28,895 nt of DNA, taken from IMG/VR virus record IMGVR_UViG_3300020437_001681, positions 1-28,895 of that record; one strand, given 5' to 3'. The DNA is from a virus. Position numbers and translations under genes: made by a program. The notes under the pieces were generated by a model. The model did no database searches. It was given only the letters and a program-made list of their open reading frames with translations, and was not told where the DNA came from. Of this stretch, positions 1-8,963 are shown piece after piece; within the stretch, counting starts at the first letter, position 1, and the number at the start of each line of letters is the position of its first letter.

Positions 1-1
1 T

Positions 2-1435
2 TATAACCACAGAACTTTAGACTTTACACCTGAGTTTCGAGCTCGTCAAGATTTTGAAAATGTAATAAATAATTGCGTTAACTCTTTTGCAGAGTTAAAG
101 AACCTTATATTAGGAGAAACAGTTGATCAGCAAATTGTTGAAGATCTTTATGTGATGTTATCACCTGCTGCTGCATCGTTTGAAACACTAGAATATTTTA
201 AGCATATAATGTCCAAGTTAATAAATTCAGCACAAAGAATTTTTAGTAACTTTAATATAATTAAAAATTATGACTCATCTAAATCTAATGCAAAATCAAA
301 CCCTGCGAATGCTGGAGGGTTTTTACGGGACTCTTATAATTTAAAGACAGAAACAGGAATAGTGGCAGACTCGTTCTCTTCTACAACTCTTTTAGCTGAT
401 TTTGAAAGGCCTTCTCCTTTTGGGCATATAATGTCAATTTTAGATTTTAATGACAATATTTATCTCCTACCAGATACTCAAACAAATTTTCCAGATGTAT
501 CAAGTTTAGCAGATGTTAGAAACCTTCCGCTAATAGAGCCCGACAGGTTTATTTCAGCGCCAGATAGTTTTTTTCCTATAGAGAGTGATTTTTCTGTTCC
601 TTCAGAGTGGGACATATTAGATTTAGAAGAGGAAGACCGCACACCTCCTAGTCAGCGTTTTGGATTTATGGCAGAACAGCAATATACTCGTCTGCCGTTT
701 ACGGTTCAGTCACCAATAGTAGAAATATCTACAAAAAATGATTTTAATAATATGAATATGATACAAAGAAATAATTTAGAATTAAAAATTAATCTTTTGA
801 GAGATTTTAATTCTTTAAATACAGGCATTATTAATAAGGAGCCTGCATTTTTTGAATTGATGTCGAAGAAAAAATTTGGAATTTCATTATTTACTAGTGA
901 GACAAGTATAAACAATTTAGGTTTGATTGATGATAATCAAATATTCAATTGGTTAGAAAATATAATACCGGATTCAACAAGAGATTTTAGAGTCTCAATC
1001 TATGAATCAGCATACAAGGGCAAGGATAAAAAACATTTTTTTGAAATGAACGAAGAAATTTATAAAACACTAACAACATCTAGAGAGCATCTCGGAAATA
1101 TATATGACCATTTGCAAAATTTAATTTTATCAAATACAATAACGTCATATATAACACAGACAACAATGAATCAGAAAGATAAATATCTTGGGATTCCTAG
1201 TAGAGCACTAAACAACACAGTAGAAAAATACACCAACTGCTATAAAAGAGAAGAAAGTGCTATAAATGTGTTGTGCCCGGGTATACCTAAGATAGCTTAT
1301 AATCCCGCTCCTTTTACAAGGGTGAAGATCTCTACAAGAGATAGGAAAAGTTTTATTTTTGCAAAATTAGACCAAACAAAAGAGAAAAAAGATGCAATAA
1401 TGCCTGTTAACAATGGGTATTTTTTGGAGATTTAA
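2..1435 (+). CDS. Virion-module protein, 5' truncated, unknown function
   Basis: The reading frame is open from the second base of the window, so the true start lies outside it. An ATG at 152 is internal, since coding sequence continues unbroken upstream of it. About 477 codons are visible. I do not recognise a domain. The protein is mostly polar, without membrane segments or signal peptide. There are two cysteines near the C-terminus (around 1238 and 1273), and it ends in a basic stretch followed by a short hydrophobic tail. It stops 3 nt before the next gene, and a GGAG just upstream of its stop serves as that gene's ribosome site, so the two are probably co-transcribed. Its place before a run of structural genes suggests a baseplate, tail or other virion component; this is inference from position only. 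Confidence 0.7.
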   Translation, partial: YNHRTLDFTPEFRARQDFENVINNCVNSFAELKNLILGETVDQQIVEDLYVMLSPAAASFETLEYFKHIMSKLINSAQRIFSNFNIIKNYDSSKSNAKSNPANAGGFLRDSYNLKTETGIVADSFSSTTLLADFERPSPFGHIMSILDFNDNIYLLPDTQTNFPDVSSLADVRNLPLIEPDRFISAPDSFFPIESDFSVPSEWDILDLEEEDRTPPSQRFGFMAEQQYTRLPFTVQSPIVEISTKNDFNNMNMIQRNNLELKINLLRDFNSLNTGIINKEPAFFELMSKKKFGISLFTSETSINNLGLIDDNQIFNWLENIIPDSTRDFRVSIYESAYKGKDKKHFFEMNEEIYKTLTTSREHLGNIYDHLQNLILSNTITSYITQTTMNQKDKYLGIPSRALNNTVEKYTNCYKREESAINVLCPGIPKIAYNPAPFTRVKISTRDRKSFIFAKLDQTKEKKDAIMPVNNGYFLEI

Positions 1436-1438
1436 AGT

Positions 1439-4400
1439 ATGAGAGATCCATGCGAAGGCTTAGTACCAGAAGAAGAAGTTGAGGATGATTCCACCGGCAC
1501 CGGCGATGATGTTATACCTACGGTAACACTACCGCAAGGAGAACTAATATTTCCAGAGTTTGACTCGACTTTAGACGGCCCCTATCAGAGAACAATCAGG
1601 GGCGGTATGAGCAGGATCAACACAGTCATTCCCCAACAGTATGTATATTATCCTAATTACCAGGATGAGTTGCGTGTTCCTGCGGATGCAACTTCGCCTA
1701 GTTTTGTTACTATACCTCTTGGAGAGGATGGGATGTCTGAAAGGTTGATAGATACTTTTAGATATTGTTCAGGAAAAGTTACGGCAATATATCTCAATAG
1801 TTCCCGAGACACTACAACTTATGAGCAGGGCGGCTTTAACTATAATGAAAGTGTGCCATTTAATACACGAATTAGACCAACAACAAGAAACGAAAATTCT
1901 TTTGTAAATCAAGTTAAGTGTGTGTTTCGAAAAGCAAATCAGTTTGATGAGGAAATACTTGGAAATTTTCTGGCTCAGCAATTAAATGAAGAATGGAGGA
2001 ACTCAAGCAGCTATTATTCAAATCTAGTGCCAAATGAATCTCTAATATTTGTAGATACACAATTTGAATGCCCCGCTGCATTTTTTACAAAAGAAATACA
2101 ACAAGTTGATATTCCAATTCACGATGTTGCCAGTGTTACTACTGAAATACCGAGAGAATACGCCCAAGAAGGGGAAGGTTCTTTGTTTCTTGGAGAAACA
2201 GACGAAGAAACTGGTATTATTAATATAACAGAAGTGGTAAATCCAGATATTATTGCACTAAATAAAAGAGGTTTATATAGAGAATATGCTAGACAATACT
2301 ATGTCCAGGCTGCATATCTAGATTGTCCAGACGATTCAGTAGTAGAAAAATTTCCAGCTTCTCAAGTAAATCAAATTTCTGAAATAAATAGCATTGTTAC
2401 TGATCCATTAGGGGAACATTCTTTTAAACGTCATGTCGAAGAAATTATAAGTCTTCATACGAAAGTTTCATTTAATATGAGACACAGTAGTCCCCTTGCA
2501 GAAGAAATACAAAAATTCAAACTAGACACTATTTTATTAGATATTTTTGATAAAAACTCTCCCTCAACTGAGTCTTACTATGCGCAAGTATTAGATGAAA
2601 GAATACAACAATATACGGGCGTTAGTATGAATGATAAATATTCTATGGGCACTAGGCCGAATACAATTGAGAGCCCTTTTATTAAAATAAACACTTTTCT
2701 ACGAGCCGGAAATGAGCAGTTTGAGCATCCATTAAAGTATGAGTTTCCATTATTATACGATGATGCACTGGAAGTCCAATACGATAATGTGCAGAGCTAC
2801 AGAGCATCCCTAGTCTTCAGAAATAGTCTATTTAAAAACTTTCTCAGAGAATATTTGGTAGGAAAAGAAAGAACATTCAAAAAGATTATGGAAGAGGAAA
2901 GTTCACATTCTGAAGTATTAGCTTACAGAGTCCAAAAACTAAACGCGACCACTGGTAGCGAAATACAAAACTTTTATTTTTTTAATTCTCAAAATGTAGA
3001 CATAATGGAGTTTTTAGACACACAAGTTGTGTATGGAGAAAAATACACTTATAATATATATACGATTAATTTTGTCATAGGATCGCTTTATAATTATAAA
3101 AACACACGACTGCAGAATGTGTACCGGGCAGATGAACCAGACGGCCAAGGTGGGTTTAATAGATTTGAGCCTAGGTTACACTTGGATTTTGAAGTGGAGT
3201 GCACAAATCATATAAGATTGATAGAAGCCCCATACTACAGTCAGGATTTATTAGTTGCAGATAGGCCACCAATTCCGCCGGATGTACAATTCTTGCCATT
3301 TGGCCCATCAGTTGATAATTTATTTGAAATATTATTTAGACCACAAAGAGGAGACTTTCACGAAGAGCCCGTCCCAGTCTTGCCAGAGGATTACGAAATA
3401 ATAGAAAAAATGAGAGAAGTTCAAAACGTAAGAGTTCCTCAAATAAGTAGGGACGATTATGAAGGACCTCTAGTGGATTCAGAATCTTTAATACATTATA
3501 GATCGGATACAATACCAACTCATTATCAAATAATTTATTTAAGAGAGCCACCACAATCAATATCTGATTTTGTTAATGGCGCACTGTTTGAAACAAGGAG
3601 CGAATTTCCAACAATTACTGCAGTAGTCGAACCGAACCAAGAATATTATATGATTTTTAGGACAAGAGATAGAGCTGGAATATCTAACCCAAGTCTGGTT
3701 TACAAAGCAGCAATATACAGTTATGCTAATGGAGTTTATCCTTTATTTGAAGTATATGATATGGGACAAGAATATGAAGCACAAAGAATGACATTTGAAA
3801 GGTTAATTTCAATCGAGCCGGCTTCTGAACAGGTTGCGTTTAATTTTGAAAATGCTCAAGATGAAAATGGTGATTTAAACTTGGAGACAGCCCCAGATAT
3901 TTCTAATGTTAATATGGGTTTGGTTGATCCCGAAGATTCAGTCTGGGGTAGAAAGTATAAATTAAGAATAACATCAAATACAACAGGAAGGCAATTGGAT
4001 GTAAATTTTAGATTTACAAGATTAAGACAACGAAGATTTGAATCTCCAGATTTAGGTCAAAGAATAGAGCTGCAAGAATGTGACGGTCGCACAAGCAGGA
4101 GATTAAGAAGAACTAGTCAAAACCGACAAGCATCGGAAAATCGGCTTGGAAGGCAACTTCCAAGTCAAGTAAACCTCCGCCTCGGCGGCGATGCTATACT
4201 TGATTACGTAAGGCAGGGCACCGTACTGGGGAGTGTTGTAAATCTTGAAAACAATTCTCCGGATCAAGAGCCTCCAGAGATAGATCTAAGAAATTTGCCG
4301 CCAATCCCGCGGGAACCTGGGCCACCATTGCCACCTCTTCCAGACGGCCCTTCGACGCCAGCCGGTGGTCGCACTCCACCGCGTAACCCGCCAAATCGAC

Positions 4401-4498
4401 CTCAGGTTCCAAATGCGCCTGGGACACCACAAGGTCCACCAGTTCCAAATCCACCACCACGCGGACCTGGAATGGGAGGAGGAGGAGGCTATGGTTGA
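1439..4498 (+). CDS. Large virion protein with Fn3-like segment and Pro/Gly-rich tail
   Basis: A 1019-residue protein with no family I can name. Most of it is a polar, beta-rich-looking sequence. Around residues 690-745 a stretch (THYQIIYLREPP, then YYMIFRTRDRAGISNPS) has the pattern of a fibronectin type III or similar Ig-like fold, common in phage tail and baseplate proteins. From about residue 940 to the end it is dominated by proline, with many PP and NPP motifs, and closes with a glycine run. It sits 3 nt after the upstream gene, with GGAG in the end of that gene as ribosome site. Length, position and composition argue for a structural protein, possibly baseplate or fibre-associated. The exact role is unknown. 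Confidence 0.75.
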   Translation: MRDPCEGLVPEEEVEDDSTGTGDDVIPTVTLPQGELIFPEFDSTLDGPYQRTIRGGMSRINTVIPQQYVYYPNYQDELRVPADATSPSFVTIPLGEDGMSERLIDTFRYCSGKVTAIYLNSSRDTTTYEQGGFNYNESVPFNTRIRPTTRNENSFVNQVKCVFRKANQFDEEILGNFLAQQLNEEWRNSSSYYSNLVPNESLIFVDTQFECPAAFFTKEIQQVDIPIHDVASVTTEIPREYAQEGEGSLFLGETDEETGIINITEVVNPDIIALNKRGLYREYARQYYVQAAYLDCPDDSVVEKFPASQVNQISEINSIVTDPLGEHSFKRHVEEIISLHTKVSFNMRHSSPLAEEIQKFKLDTILLDIFDKNSPSTESYYAQVLDERIQQYTGVSMNDKYSMGTRPNTIESPFIKINTFLRAGNEQFEHPLKYEFPLLYDDALEVQYDNVQSYRASLVFRNSLFKNFLREYLVGKERTFKKIMEEESSHSEVLAYRVQKLNATTGSEIQNFYFFNSQNVDIMEFLDTQVVYGEKYTYNIYTINFVIGSLYNYKNTRLQNVYRADEPDGQGGFNRFEPRLHLDFEVECTNHIRLIEAPYYSQDLLVADRPPIPPDVQFLPFGPSVDNLFEILFRPQRGDFHEEPVPVLPEDYEIIEKMREVQNVRVPQISRDDYEGPLVDSESLIHYRSDTIPTHYQIIYLREPPQSISDFVNGALFETRSEFPTITAVVEPNQEYYMIFRTRDRAGISNPSLVYKAAIYSYANGVYPLFEVYDMGQEYEAQRMTFERLISIEPASEQVAFNFENAQDENGDLNLETAPDISNVNMGLVDPEDSVWGRKYKLRITSNTTGRQLDVNFRFTRLRQRRFESPDLGQRIELQECDGRTSRRLRRTSQNRQASENRLGRQLPSQVNLRLGGDAILDYVRQGTVLGSVVNLENNSPDQEPPEIDLRNLPPIPREPGPPLPPLPDGPSTPAGGRTPPRNPPNRPQVPNAPGTPQGPPVPNPPPRGPGMGGGGGYG

Positions 4499-4548
4499 AT
4501 ATATAGCTTTAAAAAATACTAGCTTAATAGCAAATTGTAATTTAAATA

Positions 4549-4565
4549 AAAAGAATTATTCTTTT
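4549..4565. repeat. 17-nt AT-rich palindrome in intergenic gap
   Basis: The gap 4499-4612 contains a perfect inverted repeat, AAAAGAAT and ATTCTTTT around a single T. It is AT-only apart from one G:C pair per arm, so it would make a weak hairpin. It lies just upstream of the ACTATTTA box and could be an operator or a weak processing or termination signal. I see no gene in this gap. Confidence 0.35.
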
Positions 4566-4572
4566 GTAAAAT

Positions 4573-4580
4573 ACTATTTA
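4573..4580 (+). promoter_or_regulatory. ACTATTTA box, candidate late promoter element
   Basis: ACTATTTA starts 40 nt before the ATG of the 353-residue structural gene, in an intergenic gap. The same octamer recurs at 15208, 15225, 23223 and 26636, each before a structural gene. T4-like phages use a short AT-rich -10-type box (TATAAATA in T4) as late promoter. Assigning this different octamer to that role is inference. Confidence 0.4.
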
Positions 4581-4612
4581 TTATTGATTTTATATGCTAA
4601 AGGAGAAATAGA

Positions 4613-5674
4613 ATGGCATTTTTAGACAATTCAGGTGATATTATATTAGATGCAGTTTTGACTGATCTAGGAAGAAAAAGAATGGCTAACGGAACTTTTA
4701 GGATTGCAAAGTTTGCTTTAGGTGACGAAGAAATAAATTATGCCCTTTTTGACTCTAGTGACGCAAGAGGTTCTGCATTTTATGATCTGGAGATATTGCA
4801 GTCCCCAATACTAGAAGCGTTAACAGCAGATCAATCAATGATGAAGTCTAAATTAATAACGTTACCATTAGATAACATATTGTACATGCCAGTATTTAAG
4901 ATTAATGATACTTATGACGCTTGCCGTCCACATAGCACATTTGGAGGCTTTATCGTAACGGCAGATAATAGAACATATAACATGGATGGCCGAGCAGCCG
5001 GATTAAATGTAAACCCAACACCAGGAGTAATATGGGGTACCCGAGGTAATAGTAGTACGGTAACTAATCATATATGTATCGATCAGGGTATCAATACTGA
5101 CCAAGCCGGTTCTGTAGCTGAACCAATGCCAATAAGTTTGCTAGAGACAACATATATTATAAGGCTAGACACAAGATTTTTAGTTTTAGATGCTCACGTA
5201 CAATCTAGGCCGCAAGCAGACGGTAATAACTTGGGCCCGGGTCCGGTACCAGTTGCAGAACAATTTATAGATGACGATGCAATAGCTACTTATTATTTAT
5301 CAAATGCCGATGGCCTCCAATCAGCAGTAACAGATGGCAACTTTGACCCACGCTCGCGTCAAGATTTGCTTGATAACGGCCCTGGAATGGACCAGGAAGA
5401 ATTAGATGATCTTACCGTTCACGAAGTATTTTCAGGGCCACTAGGGAGTGTACTAAGAATAGTACCTAGAGCATCGGTAGATGTTCGTCAAGGTGACAAC
5501 TTATTTACGGAATTTGGATCTTCTGGGACTAATTTCGATTTTCGTGGAGCCAGAATGAATCAATATAAATTCATTGATACTATTATAAATATAACAGGTG
5601 CAACAACAGGATTTTCATTAGATATTCCAATAAGAATTATAAAAGGTACCGATTTCGGTGCAATACCCGCATGA
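4613..5674 (+). CDS. Virion structural protein (unknown)
   Basis: A 353-residue protein with start set by an AGGAGA ribosome site 8 nt upstream. The N-terminus (MAFLDNSGDIILDAVLTDLG, then a segment ending KFALGDEEINYALFD) resembles an N-terminal pattern I recall from unnamed structural proteins of large T4-like phages. It has no signal peptide, membrane segment or catalytic motif. The body is beta-rich and Asp/Asn-rich, as in tail or baseplate proteins. It is preceded by an ACTATTTA box and followed 29 nt later by the paralogue pair. Function is not known; virion localisation is inferred from family recall and context. Confidence 0.75.
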   Translation: MAFLDNSGDIILDAVLTDLGRKRMANGTFRIAKFALGDEEINYALFDSSDARGSAFYDLEILQSPILEALTADQSMMKSKLITLPLDNILYMPVFKINDTYDACRPHSTFGGFIVTADNRTYNMDGRAAGLNVNPTPGVIWGTRGNSSTVTNHICIDQGINTDQAGSVAEPMPISLLETTYIIRLDTRFLVLDAHVQSRPQADGNNLGPGPVPVAEQFIDDDAIATYYLSNADGLQSAVTDGNFDPRSRQDLLDNGPGMDQEELDDLTVHEVFSGPLGSVLRIVPRASVDVRQGDNLFTEFGSSGTNFDFRGARMNQYKFIDTIINITGATTGFSLDIPIRIIKGTDFGAIPA

Positions 5675-5703
5675 CCATAATACATTAAGTTAGGAGAAAA
5701 AAC

Positions 5704-7140
5704 ATGGCAGACTCATTTAAACCACTGGGACAAGATAGCATCAAATCAACCAGAACCCTATTACACGAATCTATTCCAATTACAGGAGCACTGGTTTCAG
5801 GAACATACAATGCATCTGGCAACCCAGAAAGAGGAGAAAATATAAAGGTATATTCACACGGAATGTTTCAGTCAGTTTATGACTATCCTTATGTTTCTTC
5901 TTCTGCAAATCACATATTTGATATCACAGCAGGATTTAGTAGTGCAGGATCATCACTATCCGGATCAGCCTTGGTGCAAAAAAATAAAAAAATCAATATC
6001 TATAATCAAATGGCTCAAGTTTTAAATGGTTATGATACTGAAAGTGTAGTGCGCCGCTTTGATGCTGACGGCGACCTCAGTGAAGGCGGTGGAACCAAGC
6101 ATGATAATACATACTTTTTTAACTTTTCAAGACTCTTGGTCAAAGACGAAATAAAGAAGGGTAGCTTTTCTATGGTGTTTGGCACAAACAGTTCTTATGC
6201 TACACCGTTTGCTGATGACTCTATATTGACGGTAACGGATACTGCTGGGACATATAAAGTTAATTCACCTGCAGGTGAATATGGGATCTTAAAAGCATCT
6301 GGTGTCGCAGCCTCTGCAGAAATTATATTTACAGGAGACCCAGGTCTGAACAACACTATAACTTTAATTTCTGCCGATGGAACCTCTAGAACCTACAGCG
6401 CTAAAACCTCAGCCAACGCTGCAGCTGGTACATTTGACCACAACAATGGTCAATCAACCGCGGCATCAACACTGAGGGCAGCAATAACAAATGAGGCCGG
6501 CCATGGTGATAAATTCATTGTAGTGCACACCGACCCCGCGACCTTGACAATAACAAATGCAACTGCAGGTTCTGCAGGGAACACTGTCATTACAAGTAAT
6601 CTTGCAAACACCACAATTAACGGAGCTACAAGTGGCCCATACGCTTTTCAGCGCGGAGTTACTGCCGGAAATGTAGGTCTTGTATATTATCAGGCAGGCA
6701 TAAGCGTGTTAACCTCTTCAATCTTTAGTGGCTTCAATGACGGTGAAGAGCTAGTACAAATGAACTCCGCAGGACAACATTCAGAAGACCTTCTTGTTTC
6801 CTCTTCAATAGATGACATTGCAGATGCAATTAGACATAGAATCAAAAATATCTCTTTTAATAACACTACTGAATTAAACTCTACTCATTACTTCTGCAGA
6901 GTTGGGTATGGAGATTTCAACTACAGCTCTAATCCCACGTATATAGAAAACAGCAAAATAAGAGTAAAGAAGTCTGACGGTGGCGTCGGACAAGAAAGGA
7001 ATAACATCCCCGTGTCTTATATAACGACCGTTGGTTTATATTCACAAGACAATGAGTTGTTAGCCGTTGCAAAACTATCAGAGCCTCTAAGAAACGATCC
7101 TACTACAGAGATGATTTTAAGAGTAAGACTGGATTACTAA
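5704..7140 (+). CDS. Virion structural protein, paralogue A with inserted module
   Basis: A 478-residue protein, started by ATG after TTAGGAGA. It is paralogous to the next gene: both share an NYSxNPTY motif (about residues 400 and 320) and the same C-terminal pattern (GLYSQDNELLAVAKL here, GIYDRDKNLIAVASL there). Between residues about 205 and 309 it carries an extra domain rich in Thr, Ala and Asn, beginning FTGDPGLNN. The paralogue lacks this, but the protein at 26676 has it. The insertion falls inside the equivalent of the paralogue's segment SGDVTGSQVGVAIYNHG. The module has the look of the small beta domains common in phage virion proteins. It is probably a tail or head-surface component. 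Confidence 0.78.
   Translation: MADSFKPLGQDSIKSTRTLLHESIPITGALVSGTYNASGNPERGENIKVYSHGMFQSVYDYPYVSSSANHIFDITAGFSSAGSSLSGSALVQKNKKINIYNQMAQVLNGYDTESVVRRFDADGDLSEGGGTKHDNTYFFNFSRLLVKDEIKKGSFSMVFGTNSSYATPFADDSILTVTDTAGTYKVNSPAGEYGILKASGVAASAEIIFTGDPGLNNTITLISADGTSRTYSAKTSANAAAGTFDHNNGQSTAASTLRAAITNEAGHGDKFIVVHTDPATLTITNATAGSAGNTVITSNLANTTINGATSGPYAFQRGVTAGNVGLVYYQAGISVLTSSIFSGFNDGEELVQMNSAGQHSEDLLVSSSIDDIADAIRHRIKNISFNNTTELNSTHYFCRVGYGDFNYSSNPTYIENSKIRVKKSDGGVGQERNNIPVSYITTVGLYSQDNELLAVAKLSEPLRNDPTTEMILRVRLDY
6319..6636 (+). repeat. Module copy 1 (shared with 27123-27440)
   Basis: This segment encodes the TGDPGLNN...TYSAKTSANAA...FDHNNG...AAST...LTITNAT module. Bases 6331-6449 align without gaps to 27135-27253 with 12 mismatches in 119 (about 90%) by hand count. 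Identity drops in the second half, although protein similarity persists. The neighbouring paralogue lacks the module, so it behaves as an insertable domain. Confidence 0.85.
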
Positions 7141-7141
7141 A

Positions 7142-8353
7142 ATGAGCTACAAAAGGTTTGAGCCAAAAGATATTTTATACAATACTATTGTAGCCAAGCC
7201 TGAGTTTAACTTTATCATTCACAGTGGGTCAACTTACCTCCAGAGAGAAAAATTACAATCCGGTAATTTCTCAAATAATATAAAACACATGAACAATGGA
7301 GATTTAAGTTTATATGAAATGAACATTAATCGCCCAGAAGATTCCATGATATATTCTTTTATAGAAAAAAAAAGTTCAAGATTTTCTTTTAAAAGAATAT
7401 CTGATAAAGATTTTCAAGATAGAAACCAGTTTGCTTATGGGTCAGTACTTACGCAATCATACCCTCTAACAGCCTCTTTAAGCAGAATATATATACCAGA
7501 AGGGCCAGAATTTAAAACCTTCACAATGAATGCAAATGGTGAAAGAGAATATACTTCTGCTCACGTAAACAAAAAATACATTAGAGCTTTAAGGCCAGCA
7601 ATCGAGTCAGTAAGTAAGCTCGGGCCTGCTTTTGAGTATGGCGATCTAGGAACAATAGCTGTAAACATGATTTCAGTACCAGCCATTTTTTATGGTACTG
7701 AAATAAGCAAAGGTAGCATAGAACTGAACTATTATCTAACAGGAACATTGGTAGCAACAGCAAAAGATATTTTTTCAGATGGTAGATTATTTCAAGTCTC
7801 CGGTGATGTAACTGGCTCTCAAGTTGGAGTTGCGATATATAATCATGGTCTAATGTTGTTGACATCTTCTGTATCTTTGCACGATACATACGAGGATACT
7901 TTTTACTCAAAAGATGCCAATTCTTCTCCTTCGTGGTTAAACTTTGGAACAGGAATTTCCCAGGTTGGAGAAAAGCTAGATCATGGTAATCCATCTGGCA
8001 GTGCTTATTTAGTAGCATATAAGGGCTTAACAAAAACACCAACCCTCACTATGTTTGCATATTCAAAAATAGGAGAACACAATTATTCTCATAATCCTAC
8101 TTACCTAAGTAAATCTATTGGACCAGCTTATTCACAAACTGGTTCTCACTATATAGAAACAGAAAGAACTATCAAAAAAATAAACAAGTCACCATATGCA
8201 GACAATGAAGATGATTTTGAAAATGCAACGTATATTTCAAAAATAGGAATATATGATAGAGATAAAAATCTTATAGCAGTAGCATCTTTGGCTAACCCTG
8301 TTAAAAAAACTGAATCGAGAGAATACATGTTCAAATTAAAATTGGATATGTAA
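7142..8353 (+). CDS. Virion structural protein, paralogue B (no module)
   Basis: A 403-residue protein beginning 2 nt after the stop of the preceding gene, without a strong ribosome site of its own; translational coupling is likely. It aligns with that gene over the central region (LFQVSGDVTGSQVGVAIYNH against NVGLVYYQAGISVLTSS) and over the whole C-terminus (NYSHNPTY; SKIGIYDRDKNLIAVAS; the ending FKLKLDM against LRVRLDY). It has no extra domain. Tandem duplication followed by divergence is the simplest reading. No enzymatic motif, signal peptide or membrane segment is visible. The pair may form hetero-oligomers in the particle, which is speculation. Confidence 0.75.
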   Translation: MSYKRFEPKDILYNTIVAKPEFNFIIHSGSTYLQREKLQSGNFSNNIKHMNNGDLSLYEMNINRPEDSMIYSFIEKKSSRFSFKRISDKDFQDRNQFAYGSVLTQSYPLTASLSRIYIPEGPEFKTFTMNANGEREYTSAHVNKKYIRALRPAIESVSKLGPAFEYGDLGTIAVNMISVPAIFYGTEISKGSIELNYYLTGTLVATAKDIFSDGRLFQVSGDVTGSQVGVAIYNHGLMLLTSSVSLHDTYEDTFYSKDANSSPSWLNFGTGISQVGEKLDHGNPSGSAYLVAYKGLTKTPTLTMFAYSKIGEHNYSHNPTYLSKSIGPAYSQTGSHYIETERTIKKINKSPYADNEDDFENATYISKIGIYDRDKNLIAVASLANPVKKTESREYMFKLKLDM

Positions 8354-8354
8354 A

Positions 8355-8963
8355 ATGCTAATAAATAAGAAAATAAACCTATTAGCAATAAAGATACAAT
8401 CATTACAAGAGGAACTCCTTGCATCTCAAGATATAGTTCACCACGCAGCATCGGAAGTAGATAAGCTATTTAGAGAAAGACATCCGGAATTGTTTAAGAG
8501 TAACACAAACAGCGAAGGCAACATTAGCAAGCAGGGCCAAAACACACATAAACAGGAAAATAAAGCAAAACAACCAATTCCTCCGTCAAAAGAATCAAAA
8601 AATGTTTTTAGAAAAATAGCACTAAAAACTCATCCTGATCGGCTGCTAGACGACCCAAATGTATCTGAAAAAGAAGAAAAAATAAAACTATATCAAAAAG
8701 CCGTAAAAGCTCACGAAGAAAATGATATAATAGCATTGCATCATATTGCAGATAAGTTAGGCATAAAGCCGCCACAAGTATCAGAGCAAGATATAAAAAA
8801 AGCCGAAAATGCAATAGTAAAATTACAAAACCAAATAAAGGGTGTAGAAGAGACAGTCATTTGGCAGTGGTTTATAGCAGAAGGCAAAAGAAAAGATAAT
8901 ATTCTAGAAAGGTTAATGATATTAATGTATGAACAGTCAACAAAAAACGATACTAGCCCTTGA
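8355..8963 (+). CDS. J-domain (DnaJ-like) protein
   Basis: A 202-residue protein with a charged helical N-terminus, a Gln/Lys/Asn-rich linker (about 48-80) and a J-domain-like segment. FRKIALKTHPDR carries the invariant HPD tripeptide at residues 93-95. A helix follows (KLYQKAVKAHEENDIIALHH, then IADKLGI), a pattern seen in bacterial J-domain proteins. No Gly/Phe region, zinc domain or substrate-binding domain of full DnaJ is present. J domains stimulate Hsp70 ATPase through HPD, so this protein probably recruits host DnaK, perhaps for virion assembly or replication-complex remodelling. It starts 1 nt after the structural paralogues and overlaps the resolvase gene by 35 nt. Confidence 0.75.
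   Translation: MLINKKINLLAIKIQSLQEELLASQDIVHHAASEVDKLFRERHPELFKSNTNSEGNISKQGQNTHKQENKAKQPIPPSKESKNVFRKIALKTHPDRLLDDPNVSEKEEKIKLYQKAVKAHEENDIIALHHIADKLGIKPPQVSEQDIKKAENAIVKLQNQIKGVEETVIWQWFIAEGKRKDNILERLMILMYEQSTKNDTSP

Noticed and set aside
4365-4625. Plus-strand open frame bridging the proline-rich tail and the next gap
   Set aside because: It is a frame-shifted reading of the proline-rich repeat, without ribosome site. The 1019- and 353-residue genes explain the DNA better.
7581-8042. 153-codon minus-strand open frame inside paralogue B
   Set aside because: It is fully embedded in a gene supported by paralogy, and the product is an implausible leucine-rich sequence.
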